DNA of 64,000 bases, taken from positions 62,001 through 126,000 of the forward strand of contig DAHUZB010000035.1 of assembly GCA_027306785.1 (NCBI GenBank), written 5' to 3'. The notes beneath the pieces were generated by a model, which did not search any database, was not told the DNA's origin, and worked only from the letters and a program-made list of their open reading frames with translations. This stretch comes from Vulcanimicrobiota bacterium (GTDB taxonomy: Bacteria; Vulcanimicrobiota; Vulcanimicrobiia; Vulcanimicrobiales; Vulcanimicrobiaceae). A program made the position numbers and the translations under genes. Below are positions 25,370-32,600 of this stretch, in pieces (within the stretch, counting starts at the first letter, position 1; every line of letters begins with the position of its first letter).

Positions 25370-25598
25370 AAATCGTGGACGAAATTTTTTGGATATGCTC
25401 GCTGGATCGCATTTCGATGATCGAGTAAGATCGTCGACCCGCCGACAGTCGGCGTGCTGCGGACCTCTTACGAACGGACGGTCCGCGAAAACAAAACGAC
25501 CCGCGTTGGAGCGCGGGCCGCAGTTCGGACCATCCATCGTTGGCTGCAATTGTGAGACCGCACCAGCGATGGCGTAAATGACCGTGCGTCGATGTATA
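25370..25598. other. Gap with terminator, no supported gene
   Basis: A 73-codon frame (25356-25577) exists but is Arg/Cys/Ser-rich and contains a hairpin, so it is not called. The only feature is the minus-strand terminator at 25486-25517. Confidence 0.4.
25486..25517 (-). terminator. Rho-independent terminator, minus strand
   Basis: On the minus strand CCCGCG-CTCCAA-CGCGGG is followed by TCGTTTTGTTTTC. It would end a transcript coming from the minus-strand fragment at 25599-25757. Confidence 0.7.
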
Positions 25599-25757
25599 TC
25601 ACGCCGCTTCGACGGCGTCAACATCGATTCGCGGTCGGAGGAGAAAAACGTGATCGAACCCGACCATCATCAACGCCGAGCGGAGCGCGGCTTCGCCGCC
25701 GGCCCGCTCGACGAACTCGTACTCGAACAGTGCCGTTCCCGGAACGGCACTGTTCGA
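25599..25757 (-). pseudogene. C-terminal gene fragment running out of the palindrome
   Basis: The minus-strand frame reads GTALFEYEFVERAGGEAALR, then SALMMVGFDHVFLLRPR and ends at 25599, with a terminator downstream. It looks protein-like but has no start codon after the palindrome. Family unknown. It shares GTALFE with the plus-strand frame because of the inverted repeat. Confidence 0.35.
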
Positions 25758-26058
25758 GGCCTTTGCAGAATTCGCTAAGGCCTGCGCTCCGACGATCTGC
25801 GTAAACGATCTGTGGGGACTTCCGGATCTGCGCACGTTTCGCATCGCGAACGACCTCGAGGCGGAAGCGATCCTTCATCTCTTCGAAATGCCGGCTCCGG
25901 TTCTCATCGGCATGGAGATTGGCTGGCTCAAGTTGCCGTTGAGCTTCGCGATCACCATTGCGCGCATCACCGGTCTGCCGCTCGCGCGGCTCTACAACGA
26001 CGGTTCGGCTCCGCACTTCTTGTGCAGACTCGCTGACGACCTCGGGAGACCGGCGTAA
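25650..26058 (+). CDS. Uncharacterised mobile-element ORF, apparently frameshifted
   Basis: GTG 25650 has GGAGGAG six bases upstream and reads MIEPDHHQRRAERGFAAG, then LDELVLEQCRSRNG, but stops at 25778. From the palindrome onward a second frame reads TALFEAFAEFAKACAPTIC, then NDLWGLPDLRTFRI, FEMPAPVLIGMEIGW and ITGLPLARLYNDG, ending at 26056-26058. The second part is convincingly coding but lacks its own start. One base change in length within the 35-bp palindrome would join them. The TAA overlaps the next ATG. Confidence 0.4.
25723..25757. repeat. 35-bp near-perfect palindrome
   Basis: Arms of 17 bases (TCGAACAGTGCCGTTCC and complement) meet at a single central base. Coding-like frames run outward on both strands. 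Confidence 0.8.
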
Positions 26059-26210
26059 TGCCTGCGGCCGACGACGGTAAGGCCTTGGCGCGCCTACCGC
26101 TCTTTCTTTCGGCGCGCGAGTATCTTGCGCTGTCTGATGAGGTCCGCGCGCAATTCACGTGCATCGTGCACGGAAGCATCGTCAACATCAAGGAGGACAA
26201 CGAAGAGTGA
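26058..26210 (+). CDS. Small ORF (50 aa) coupled to the transposase
   Basis: MPAADDGKALARLPLFLSA, then REYLALSDEVRAQF and VHGSIVNIKEDNEE. The ATG overlaps the preceding TAA (TAATG), and the TGA overlaps the GTG of the transposase (GTGA). AAGGAGG inside its 3' end serves the transposase. This chained overlap strongly suggests a real operon gene. Function unknown. Confidence 0.6.
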   Translation: MPAADDGKALARLPLFLSAREYLALSDEVRAQFTCIVHGSIVNIKEDNEE

Positions 26211-27769
26211 GTCGTCAGCAGCGCCGCGCGCAAGAACGAAAGGTCGTCAAATCGATCGAGAAGCCTGGAGGTAAGAAGCCTTCGGCTTCGCGCTCGCTCG
26301 GCGCTCCGCAGACGCAAAACTTTTCGTATGGCGAATTAAGCGAACGTCAACAGAACGGCTACGCGCTGTGGCAGCGGGCGCAGCAACAAAACGGTCTCGT
26401 GCTCTTCGGCGACGCAGACGGTGCCCTCACCGTTTGGTTCTCACAGAACGACCCGAACCGGGCGTATCACATCAATCGCGATCTTCGGAACCGTCGCGGC
26501 ACGATGGTCGTGTCGTATGCCTGCGACTGCCCCGACTTCGTCAAGCATGGGCGAATCGATTGCAAGCACGTCTTTGCGGAGAAACTTCGCCGTGGCGAAG
26601 TCGTCGTCTCGTCGCCACCGCCGCGCAAGAACAAAACGACCAAGAAAGCTACGCGCCGACCGGCGCGCAAACGCTTCGCGCACGACGGCCGGCCGTTGAA
26701 ATCGGCTCGGAAGACGGCAAGCCGAAAGATGCCGACGCGGATTCCCGAACTGGCGCTTTCGCTCGCCCAGGGTTTCGAGCGGCATGCCAGCGGCATTCTC
26801 ATTCCGATCCGCCCTCAGAAATACAAAGGCGGCCGTAAGGGCTCGCCGCTTTCGGCGCGTGCGACCGCGCTGGTGCTCAAGGTCGCTGCAGGCCTGTCTG
26901 CGTCCGAAATGATGCCTCACTACGAGCGCTACATGGCGGACGGATTACTGCATATCAAAGGCGTTCCCGACGAGAACACGCTCTCGGACTGGATGAACGA
27001 CGAGCGCGTCACGCCCATCCTCAATGAAATGCTGCGTCAGTCGGCGTTTCCGTTCCGCCGCCGCGAGATCGGTGCGATCATCGACTCGTCCAAAGTGTCG
27101 CAACTCATGACGGCACACGCGAAGGAGGTCGACTACGGCAACCACGACCGCCGTCCGAACGCGGACTGGATGAAGGCGCACGTCATCTGCGGTGTCGAGA
27201 CGCTCGTCGTCATGGGCGTGCGGTTCAGCGGAGTTCTGGGCGAGGGAACGCACGATTCGAAGTTTCTCCGCCCGCTCGTGCAGGCAGCCGTCGGCGACTT
27301 CCCGCTCGAGTTCGTCCTCGCGGACAAGGCCTATCTTTCCGAGGACGTGCCGGAGTGGCTCGCCGATCGCGGTATCCGTGCGGTCATTCCAATCAAGAAA
27401 GGTTGGTTCCGCGACGAGAAAAAGCTGTACAACGAGGCGCTCCTGAATCTCGTGCAGTGGCACGACGCGAACAACAATCGCGATTTTCACGAGGTCTACC
27501 GCCTTCGCTCGAAGATCGAGTGCCTGTTCTCGGTGCTCAAACGCACCGCCGACGGCTACTGCTGGTCACGCGGGCGCAAGCGTACGGTCCGAAACGCCAA
27601 CGAGCCGTGCGTGGCATGGATCAACGAGGTCATCTGCAAGTTCATCTACGTGAACTTGCGCATGACGGTGAACCTCGAGGAAGAGACCGGCGTGAAGATC
27701 GACTACCTCGTGCCGAGCCGGCACTTTCCGGAACCGAACGAACCGCTTCTGAAGAAGCGCGCGGCGTAA
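26207..27769 (+). CDS. DDE transposase with N-terminal SWIM zinc finger
   Basis: From GTG 26207 (AAGGAGG 10 bases upstream) the protein has 520 residues. Residues 106-121 form a SWIM finger, CDCPDFVKHGRIDCKH (CxCx10CxH). The catalytic half belongs to the IS4/IS5-type DDE_Tnp_1 group: Asp293 in AIIDSSKVS, Asp373 in VLADKAYLSED and Glu438 in YRLRSKIECLFSVLKR. The SWIM finger is an unusual DNA- or protein-binding addition. The frame is intact and followed by a terminator. Confidence 0.88.
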   Translation: MSRQQRRAQERKVVKSIEKPGGKKPSASRSLGAPQTQNFSYGELSERQQNGYALWQRAQQQNGLVLFGDADGALTVWFSQNDPNRAYHINRDLRNRRGTMVVSYACDCPDFVKHGRIDCKHVFAEKLRRGEVVVSSPPPRKNKTTKKATRRPARKRFAHDGRPLKSARKTASRKMPTRIPELALSLAQGFERHASGILIPIRPQKYKGGRKGSPLSARATALVLKVAAGLSASEMMPHYERYMADGLLHIKGVPDENTLSDWMNDERVTPILNEMLRQSAFPFRRREIGAIIDSSKVSQLMTAHAKEVDYGNHDRRPNADWMKAHVICGVETLVVMGVRFSGVLGEGTHDSKFLRPLVQAAVGDFPLEFVLADKAYLSEDVPEWLADRGIRAVIPIKKGWFRDEKKLYNEALLNLVQWHDANNNRDFHEVYRLRSKIECLFSVLKRTADGYCWSRGRKRTVRNANEPCVAWINEVICKFIYVNLRMTVNLEEETGVKIDYLVPSRHFPEPNEPLLKKRAA

Positions 27770-27794
27770 AAAGAGCCGCATCGATATCAAAACG

Positions 27795-27823
27795 AAGAGG
27801 CCGGACGAATGTCCAGGCCTCTT
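27795..27823 (+). terminator. Terminator after the transposase
   Basis: AAGAGGCC-GGAC, loop GAAT, GTCC-A-GGCCTCTT, followed by TCGATTTT; 12 paired bases with one bulge, 26 bp after the stop. Confidence 0.75.
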
Positions 27824-27953
27824 TCGATTTTCAGATGCGCCGATATTCGCGAGAACCAATCGAGATACGCCGAAACTCGGAAACGCCAGATAGACCGAAA
27901 TGGAAGGGCCGGCGGGACCCGCTTGATTTTCCGCCGATCAGCTCAACGATGCA

Positions 27954-27983
27954 AAAAACGCCCCGTGTTTACGAAGCGTTTTT
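27954..27983. terminator. Decayed A/T-flanked hairpin preceding the right direct repeat
   Basis: AAAAACGC and GCGTTTTT pair around a loop that still contains CCCGTGTTTACG. It corresponds to the intact hairpin at 18538-18567. Confidence 0.55.
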
Positions 27984-28053
27984 CATTGCTTTTGAGGTTT
28001 CGCACCGTCATTTCGGCGCAACTACCTCATTTCGGCCTATCTGCCCGATTTTG

Positions 28054-28074
28054 GTCAGTTAGGGTGAGACAGCA
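28054..28074 (+). repeat. Right copy of 21-bp direct repeat, abutting ssb
   Basis: Identical to 18638-18658 except one base. It ends exactly one base before the complement of the ssb stop codon (28075-28077). Confidence 0.65.
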
Positions 28075-28518
28075 TCAGAAGGGGATTTCGTCGTCGAGTT
28101 CGTCGCCGAAGGCGTCGTGGGAGGAGCCGTTAGCGGGGCTGGGAGCGCCGCTGCGGGCACCGGCGTAGTCGCCGCCGCTACCGCCCGACATGCCGCCTTC
28201 ACCGCGGGCGCCGAGCATCTGCATGTTGTCGATCACCACTTCGGTCGCTTTGCGCTTGTTGCCGTCTTTGTCGTCGTAGCTGCGGATCACCAGGCGGCCC
28301 TCGACGAGCGCGCTCGACCCCTTCTTCAGATACGTGTTGCAGGTTTCGCCGAGGCGGTCCCACGCGACGATGTCCACGTAGGTCGTCTCTTCTTTGTTGC
28401 GCGGGTTGTTGACCGCGAGCGTGAACTTCGCAACGGCCTTGCCCGACTGCGTGTAGCGGATCTCCGGGTCGCGCGTGAGGTTGCCGACCAAGATCACGCG
28501 GTTGTAAGAACCTGCCAT
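28075..28518 (-). CDS. ssb: Single-stranded DNA-binding protein
   Basis: The 147-residue protein has the OB-fold start SYNRVILVGNLTRDPEIRYT, then VDIVAWDRLGETCNTYLKKG and KATEVVIDNMQML. A Gly/Ser-rich linker and the acidic tip DDEIPF follow, the tail that recruits repair and replication partners. It lies downstream of rpsF as in most bacteria. The usual next genes rpsR and rplI are not present; the accessory region begins right after the stop codon. Confidence 0.97.
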   Translation of the reverse strand: MAGSYNRVILVGNLTRDPEIRYTQSGKAVAKFTLAVNNPRNKEETTYVDIVAWDRLGETCNTYLKKGSSALVEGRLVIRSYDDKDGNKRKATEVVIDNMQMLGARGEGGMSGGSGGDYAGARSGAPSPANGSSHDAFGDELDDEIPF

Positions 28519-28564
28519 CGTTGTACTCTCTTTCGCTTATGTCGCTGTGCTATCGCTATGGCGG

Positions 28565-28608
28565 AATATAAAACGGGCCGATGCCACACGGGTGGCACGG
28601 CCCGTTCT
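28565..28608 (-). terminator. Terminator between rpsF and ssb
   Basis: On the minus strand AACGGGCCG-TGCCAC, loop CCGT, GTGGCA-CGGCCCGTT, followed by TTATATT. It lies 19 bp after the rpsF stop, so ssb must be expressed by read-through or its own promoter. Confidence 0.75.
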
Positions 28609-28626
28609 TGGTACGCTCGGAGACTT

Positions 28627-29004
28627 TTAGGCCTGGCCGTAGCCCGCCTGCGCGGGCGGCGGCGCCGCCTGGGCGGCTTGCGCCATTGCGGCGAGGGCCT
28701 TCTTGTCGAGATGGATCACGAGGCCGCGGAGCACCTCTTCGTTGAGCTTGAGCTGGCGCTCGAGCTCCTTCGAAGCCACGCCGGTGCTGCGGAACTGCAT
28801 CACCACGTAGTGGCCTTCACGCAGGTCGTTGATCTCATACGCCAGGCGCTTCTTGCCCAGCTTCTCGATGGCGACGACTTCGCCGCCCTGGTTCTTGATG
28901 ACCTCGCCGATCGCGGTCGCGCGCGCATCGACGTCTGCTTCCTCGAGATTGGGACGCAGGATATAGATCACTTCGTAATCGTTCACGTTGTTCTTAGACT
29001 CCAT
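28627..29004 (-). CDS. rpsF: 30S ribosomal protein S6
   Basis: The 125-residue protein shows YEVIYILRPNLEEADVDA, then LGKKRLAYEINDLREGHYVV and a C-terminal RGLVIHLDKKA, the standard S6 core, plus an Ala/Pro/Gln-rich tail (PPPAQAGYGQA). S6 normally pairs with S18 in the ribosome platform; rpsR is not in this window. Transcribed ahead of ssb. Confidence 0.96.
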   Translation of the reverse strand: MESKNNVNDYEVIYILRPNLEEADVDARATAIGEVIKNQGGEVVAIEKLGKKRLAYEINDLREGHYVVMQFRSTGVASKELERQLKLNEEVLRGLVIHLDKKALAAMAQAAQAAPPPAQAGYGQA

Positions 29005-29032
29005 CTGTGGACGCCCATTCGGGCGGCCCCCC

Positions 29033-29074
29033 TCGACAAGCTCAGGATGACACTTGGGAAGCTCAGGATGACGC
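29033..29074. repeat. AAGCTCAGGATGAC repeat, two partial copies
   Basis: TCGACAAGCTCAGGATGAC and a second AAGCTCAGGATGAC 5 bases later lie between rpsF and the RND pump gene. The same terminal motif ends the REP-like element at 20081-20136. Confidence 0.5.
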
Positions 29075-29227
29075 GTGGGTCATCCGGGTGCTCTTGAGCC
29101 GGCGGAGCGGGGCAGGTGGCGGGACGAGGTCCCAAAGCTTCGTGAGTTTACACTAGTCGGGCGGCCTTGGCAAATCCCTTGGTCTCCTCAGCCGATTGTC
29201 AACGCGGCGGGTTACACCATATCGAGC

Positions 29228-32200
29228 ATGCCTATCGCCCACTTTGCGGTCACGCGCCGGATCGCCGTTTCGATGATTGCCTTGGCAATCATCATCCTCG
29301 GCCTCTTCGCGCTGCCCCGCCTGCCGGTCGCCCTCCTGCCCAACTTCACCTACCCGGTGGTCAACGTCAGCGTTTCCTACCCGAACGTGGGGCCCGAGCA
29401 GATGGAGGCGCTGGTCACGCGCCCCATCGAGAACGCGGTGAGCCGCGTGAACGGCGTGCAACTGATCGACTCCACCTCCTCGGAAGGGCAGACCGAGGTC
29501 CGGGCGCAGTTCTACTACGGCACCAACATCGATACGGCGGCGGTGGACGTGCAGCAGCAGGTCGACCGCATTCGCAGCCAGCTACCGAACGATCCGAACC
29601 TGCAGCAGCCGCAGGTCTCGAAGTTCGATTCGAACGCGTTTCCGATCGTGCGCCTCTACATCACCGATCCGAACATGACGCTGCGCAAGCTCGGCGATCT
29701 CTTCACGAACACACTCTCCGACGAGTTCGCCTCGATCGACGGCGTGGCCGCGGTAAGCATCACGAACGATCAGCAGCGGGCGATCATGGTGGAGCCCAAC
29801 GCGAATCTCCTCGCGGCGAACGGGCTCACCCTGGCGCAAGTGACCGCGCGCATCCAACAGGAGAACCTGAATCTTCCCGCCGGTATCGTGCGCGTCGGCG
29901 CCGATGAATACCAAGTGCGCAGCAACGCGCTGCTGCAATCGGCGGAACAGGTCTCGCGCCTGGTCCTCGCTACGCGCAACGGTTCGCCGATTCGAATCGG
30001 CGACGTCGCGAAGGTGAGCGACGCGATCACCGAACAGCGCAGCTTTCAGCGCCTCGACGGCAAGCCCGCGCTCGGCATGATCGTCAACGCGCAGCCCAAT
30101 GCCAACATCGTCGGCACCACGATCGGCGTCTACCAAAAGATCGCGCAAATCAAAAAGCGCTATCCGGGCATGCAGATGTCGGTCGTCTTCGAGCAGATGT
30201 CGTCGATCAAAGAGTCGATCGCCGCGCTCGAACACACCGCGATCTACGGCGCGATCCTCGCGATCATCGTCATCTTCTTCTTTCTTCATTCGTGGCGCAC
30301 CACGCTGATCGTCGCGATCTCGCTGCCGATCTCCGTGCTCGGCGCGCTCTTCATCGCGTACCTCTCGGGCTACACGCTCAACATCATGACGCTCGGGGGC
30401 TTGGCGCTCGCCGTCGGCTTGATCGTCGACGACGCGATCGTCGTCATCGAGAACATCTACCGGCACATGGGGCTCGGGCAGTCGCCGCCCGATGCCGCGG
30501 AGTCCGCGACCGCCGAGATCTTCACCGCGGTGCTCGCGTCGTCGATCACGGTCGTTACCGTCTTCGTGCCGCTCGTGCTGATCCCGGGGCTGCAGGGGCT
30601 CATCTTCTCGCCGTTCGCGGTGATGGTGATGGGCGCGGTCGCGATCTCGTTCGTGGTCGCGGTCACCACGGTGCCGATGCTCTCCACGCTACTCGTACGC
30701 AAACGCGCCGAGCACACCAACGGAAACGGCACGCACGCCGGGCCCTACGCACGCTTCAGCCGCGGCTTCGATCGCCGCTACGAACGCTTCGCCGCATGGT
30801 ACACGCGCATGCTCACCGCCGCCGTCGACCGCACCGGGCTCGTGGTCGGGATCGCGGGCGGCCTGCTGCTGATCACGCTCGTCGCGCTACGCTTCGGCGT
30901 GGTACAGACCGAGATGTTCCCGCCGCAAAACACGACGATCGTGCGTTTCAACTTCAAGATGCCGACCGGAACCGCGCTCGCCACGACCAATGCCGTGGGG
31001 AACGATATCGAACAGCGCATGCTCGCCGATCCGCGCGTGGCGCACGTCGGCAGTCAGGTCGGCACCGCGGGCTTCATCGGCAACGGCTCGCAGGTAACGA
31101 ATCAGGGCAATCTCTCCGTCGATCTCAAGCCGAATATCAGCGGCGACGAAGCGGCGGTCTTCGTGCGGCAATGGCAGCGCGCGCTCACGGTCGGCATCCC
31201 GCACTCGCGCTTCGGCAAACCGATTCCCGGCTTGCAGATGTTCGGGCGCACCTTCGACATCGTGCAGGGCACGATCGCGCGCGGGCAAGACGCGCTCACG
31301 ATCCAAATCTACGGCCCCGATGTCTCCACGCTCTACAACACCGCGTGGGGTCAGGTGATCCCGCGCCTGCAGCGCATCCGCGGCATCCAGTCGCCGAACA
31401 CCAATATCAACGACGCGCAGCCGGAGGTCGACGTCGATGTCGATCGCGCCAAAGCGGCACAGCTCGGTCTCTCCACCTCCACGATCTCGAACGTGATCGA
31501 TACGGCGACCGCGGGCACGATCGCATCGTACATGCAGACCAACGGCACGCAGTATCCGATCGTCGTGCAACTCCCGCCCGACGAACGCCGCTCGCTCGAT
31601 AGTCTCGATATGCTCAACGTGCCGCTCGGCGTCAATACGACGCCGCTCGCTTCGTCGATCGCTCAGAGCGGAGCAAACACCGCGTCGGGACCCGCGCAGA
31701 CGCTCGGCGTGATGCCGCTCGCGGAGCTCGCGAACATCCACTTCGGCGCGGGCCCGTCGGAAATCACGCGCGAGAACAAGCAGCGCATGATCGAGATCGA
31801 CGCCGGCCTCAACGGGCTTCCGCTCGGTCAGGCCGTCGCCGAAGCGACGCGCGTGATGAACGGCATCTCGCTGCCGTCGGGGTACTACTGGCAGTTCGGC
31901 CAATCGGTCTCGCAGCAGAGCGATACCTTCGGCAGCCTGGGTTTGATCGTGCTGCTAGCGATCGCACTCGTCTACATGCTGCTCGCGGCGCAGTTCGAAT
32001 CGCTGCTGCACCCGCTCATCATCATGCTCTCGGTGCCGCTCTCGCTCGTCGGCATCGTGCTCGCGCTCGTGGTCACGCACCGCTCGTTCGGCCTCACCGC
32101 ATTCATCGGCGTGCTGATGCTCGTCGGCATCGTCGTCAAGAACGCGATCCTGGTCGTCGAGTTCACCAATCAGTTGCGCGAACGCGGCTACTCCGCGCGC

Positions 32201-32497
32201 GACGCCGTGCTGCACGCGGCGCCGCTGCGCCTACGGCCGATCGTGATGACGACGCTGGCCTCGGTCGGCGGCATGATTCCGATCGCGCTCGGCATCGAGG
32301 CGGGCAGTCAGACGCAAGCGCCGCTCGGCACCGTCGTCATCGGCGGCCTGCTCTGCTCGACGATGCTCTCGCTCGTCGTCGTTCCCACGCTCTACCTCTG
32401 GGCGGCAAAGCATGTCGAGCCCCGGATGGGGGGCTTCCGCCGCGGCCACAACGGCAAGGCGAAGCTCGCCGCAACGGCGGTTCCGGCCGAGGTGTAA
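29228..32497 (+). CDS. RND-family efflux permease (HAE1/AcrB-like)
   Basis: The protein has about 1089 residues from the ATG at 29228 (MPIAHFAVTRRIAVSM). The RND plan is complete: an N-terminal TM then two large periplasmic loops and two TM bundles. The TM4 proton-relay motif is present (GLALAVGLIVDDAIVVIEN, adjacent Asp pair), and the duplicated TM10-12 region follows (FIGVLMLVGIVVKNAILVVEF). It pumps hydrophobic substrates together with a periplasmic adaptor and outer-membrane channel. Neither partner gene is adjacent. The ribosome site is weak. An inverted promoter region with REP-like repeats separates it from rpsF. Confidence 0.93.
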   Translation: MPIAHFAVTRRIAVSMIALAIIILGLFALPRLPVALLPNFTYPVVNVSVSYPNVGPEQMEALVTRPIENAVSRVNGVQLIDSTSSEGQTEVRAQFYYGTNIDTAAVDVQQQVDRIRSQLPNDPNLQQPQVSKFDSNAFPIVRLYITDPNMTLRKLGDLFTNTLSDEFASIDGVAAVSITNDQQRAIMVEPNANLLAANGLTLAQVTARIQQENLNLPAGIVRVGADEYQVRSNALLQSAEQVSRLVLATRNGSPIRIGDVAKVSDAITEQRSFQRLDGKPALGMIVNAQPNANIVGTTIGVYQKIAQIKKRYPGMQMSVVFEQMSSIKESIAALEHTAIYGAILAIIVIFFFLHSWRTTLIVAISLPISVLGALFIAYLSGYTLNIMTLGGLALAVGLIVDDAIVVIENIYRHMGLGQSPPDAAESATAEIFTAVLASSITVVTVFVPLVLIPGLQGLIFSPFAVMVMGAVAISFVVAVTTVPMLSTLLVRKRAEHTNGNGTHAGPYARFSRGFDRRYERFAAWYTRMLTAAVDRTGLVVGIAGGLLLITLVALRFGVVQTEMFPPQNTTIVRFNFKMPTGTALATTNAVGNDIEQRMLADPRVAHVGSQVGTAGFIGNGSQVTNQGNLSVDLKPNISGDEAAVFVRQWQRALTVGIPHSRFGKPIPGLQMFGRTFDIVQGTIARGQDALTIQIYGPDVSTLYNTAWGQVIPRLQRIRGIQSPNTNINDAQPEVDVDVDRAKAAQLGLSTSTISNVIDTATAGTIASYMQTNGTQYPIVVQLPPDERRSLDSLDMLNVPLGVNTTPLASSIAQSGANTASGPAQTLGVMPLAELANIHFGAGPSEITRENKQRMIEIDAGLNGLPLGQAVAEATRVMNGISLPSGYYWQFGQSVSQQSDTFGSLGLIVLLAIALVYMLLAAQFESLLHPLIIMLSVPLSLVGIVLALVVTHRSFGLTAFIGVLMLVGIVVKNAILVVEFTNQLRERGYSARDAVLHAAPLRLRPIVMTTLASVGGMIPIALGIEAGSQTQAPLGTVVIGGLLCSTMLSLVVVPTLYLWAAKHVEPRMGGFRRGHNGKAKLAATAVPAEV

Positions 32498-32600
32498 GAC
32501 CGAAGGCCTGAACGCGAGGTGCGGGTAACTATCGCCCTATCCTCGCACAGCGGCCGAGCGCGGGTAGCCTTCGATGTCGGCCGAACGGAGCAACCGTAGT

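Larger units (their letters stand above)
24427..27829. mobile_element. Putative transposon with SWIM-DDE transposase and accessory ORFs
   Basis: The span holds a divergent helical protein, a putative DNA-binding protein, broken small ORFs and a DDE transposase followed by a terminator. Outer inverted repeats and target duplications were not found by eye, so these borders are only the limits of the genes. Confidence 0.4.

Noticed and set aside
25356-25577. A 73-codon frame after the mobile-element DNA-binding-like gene
   Set aside because: Low-quality composition (Arg, Ser, Cys) and it contains the minus-strand terminator hairpin.
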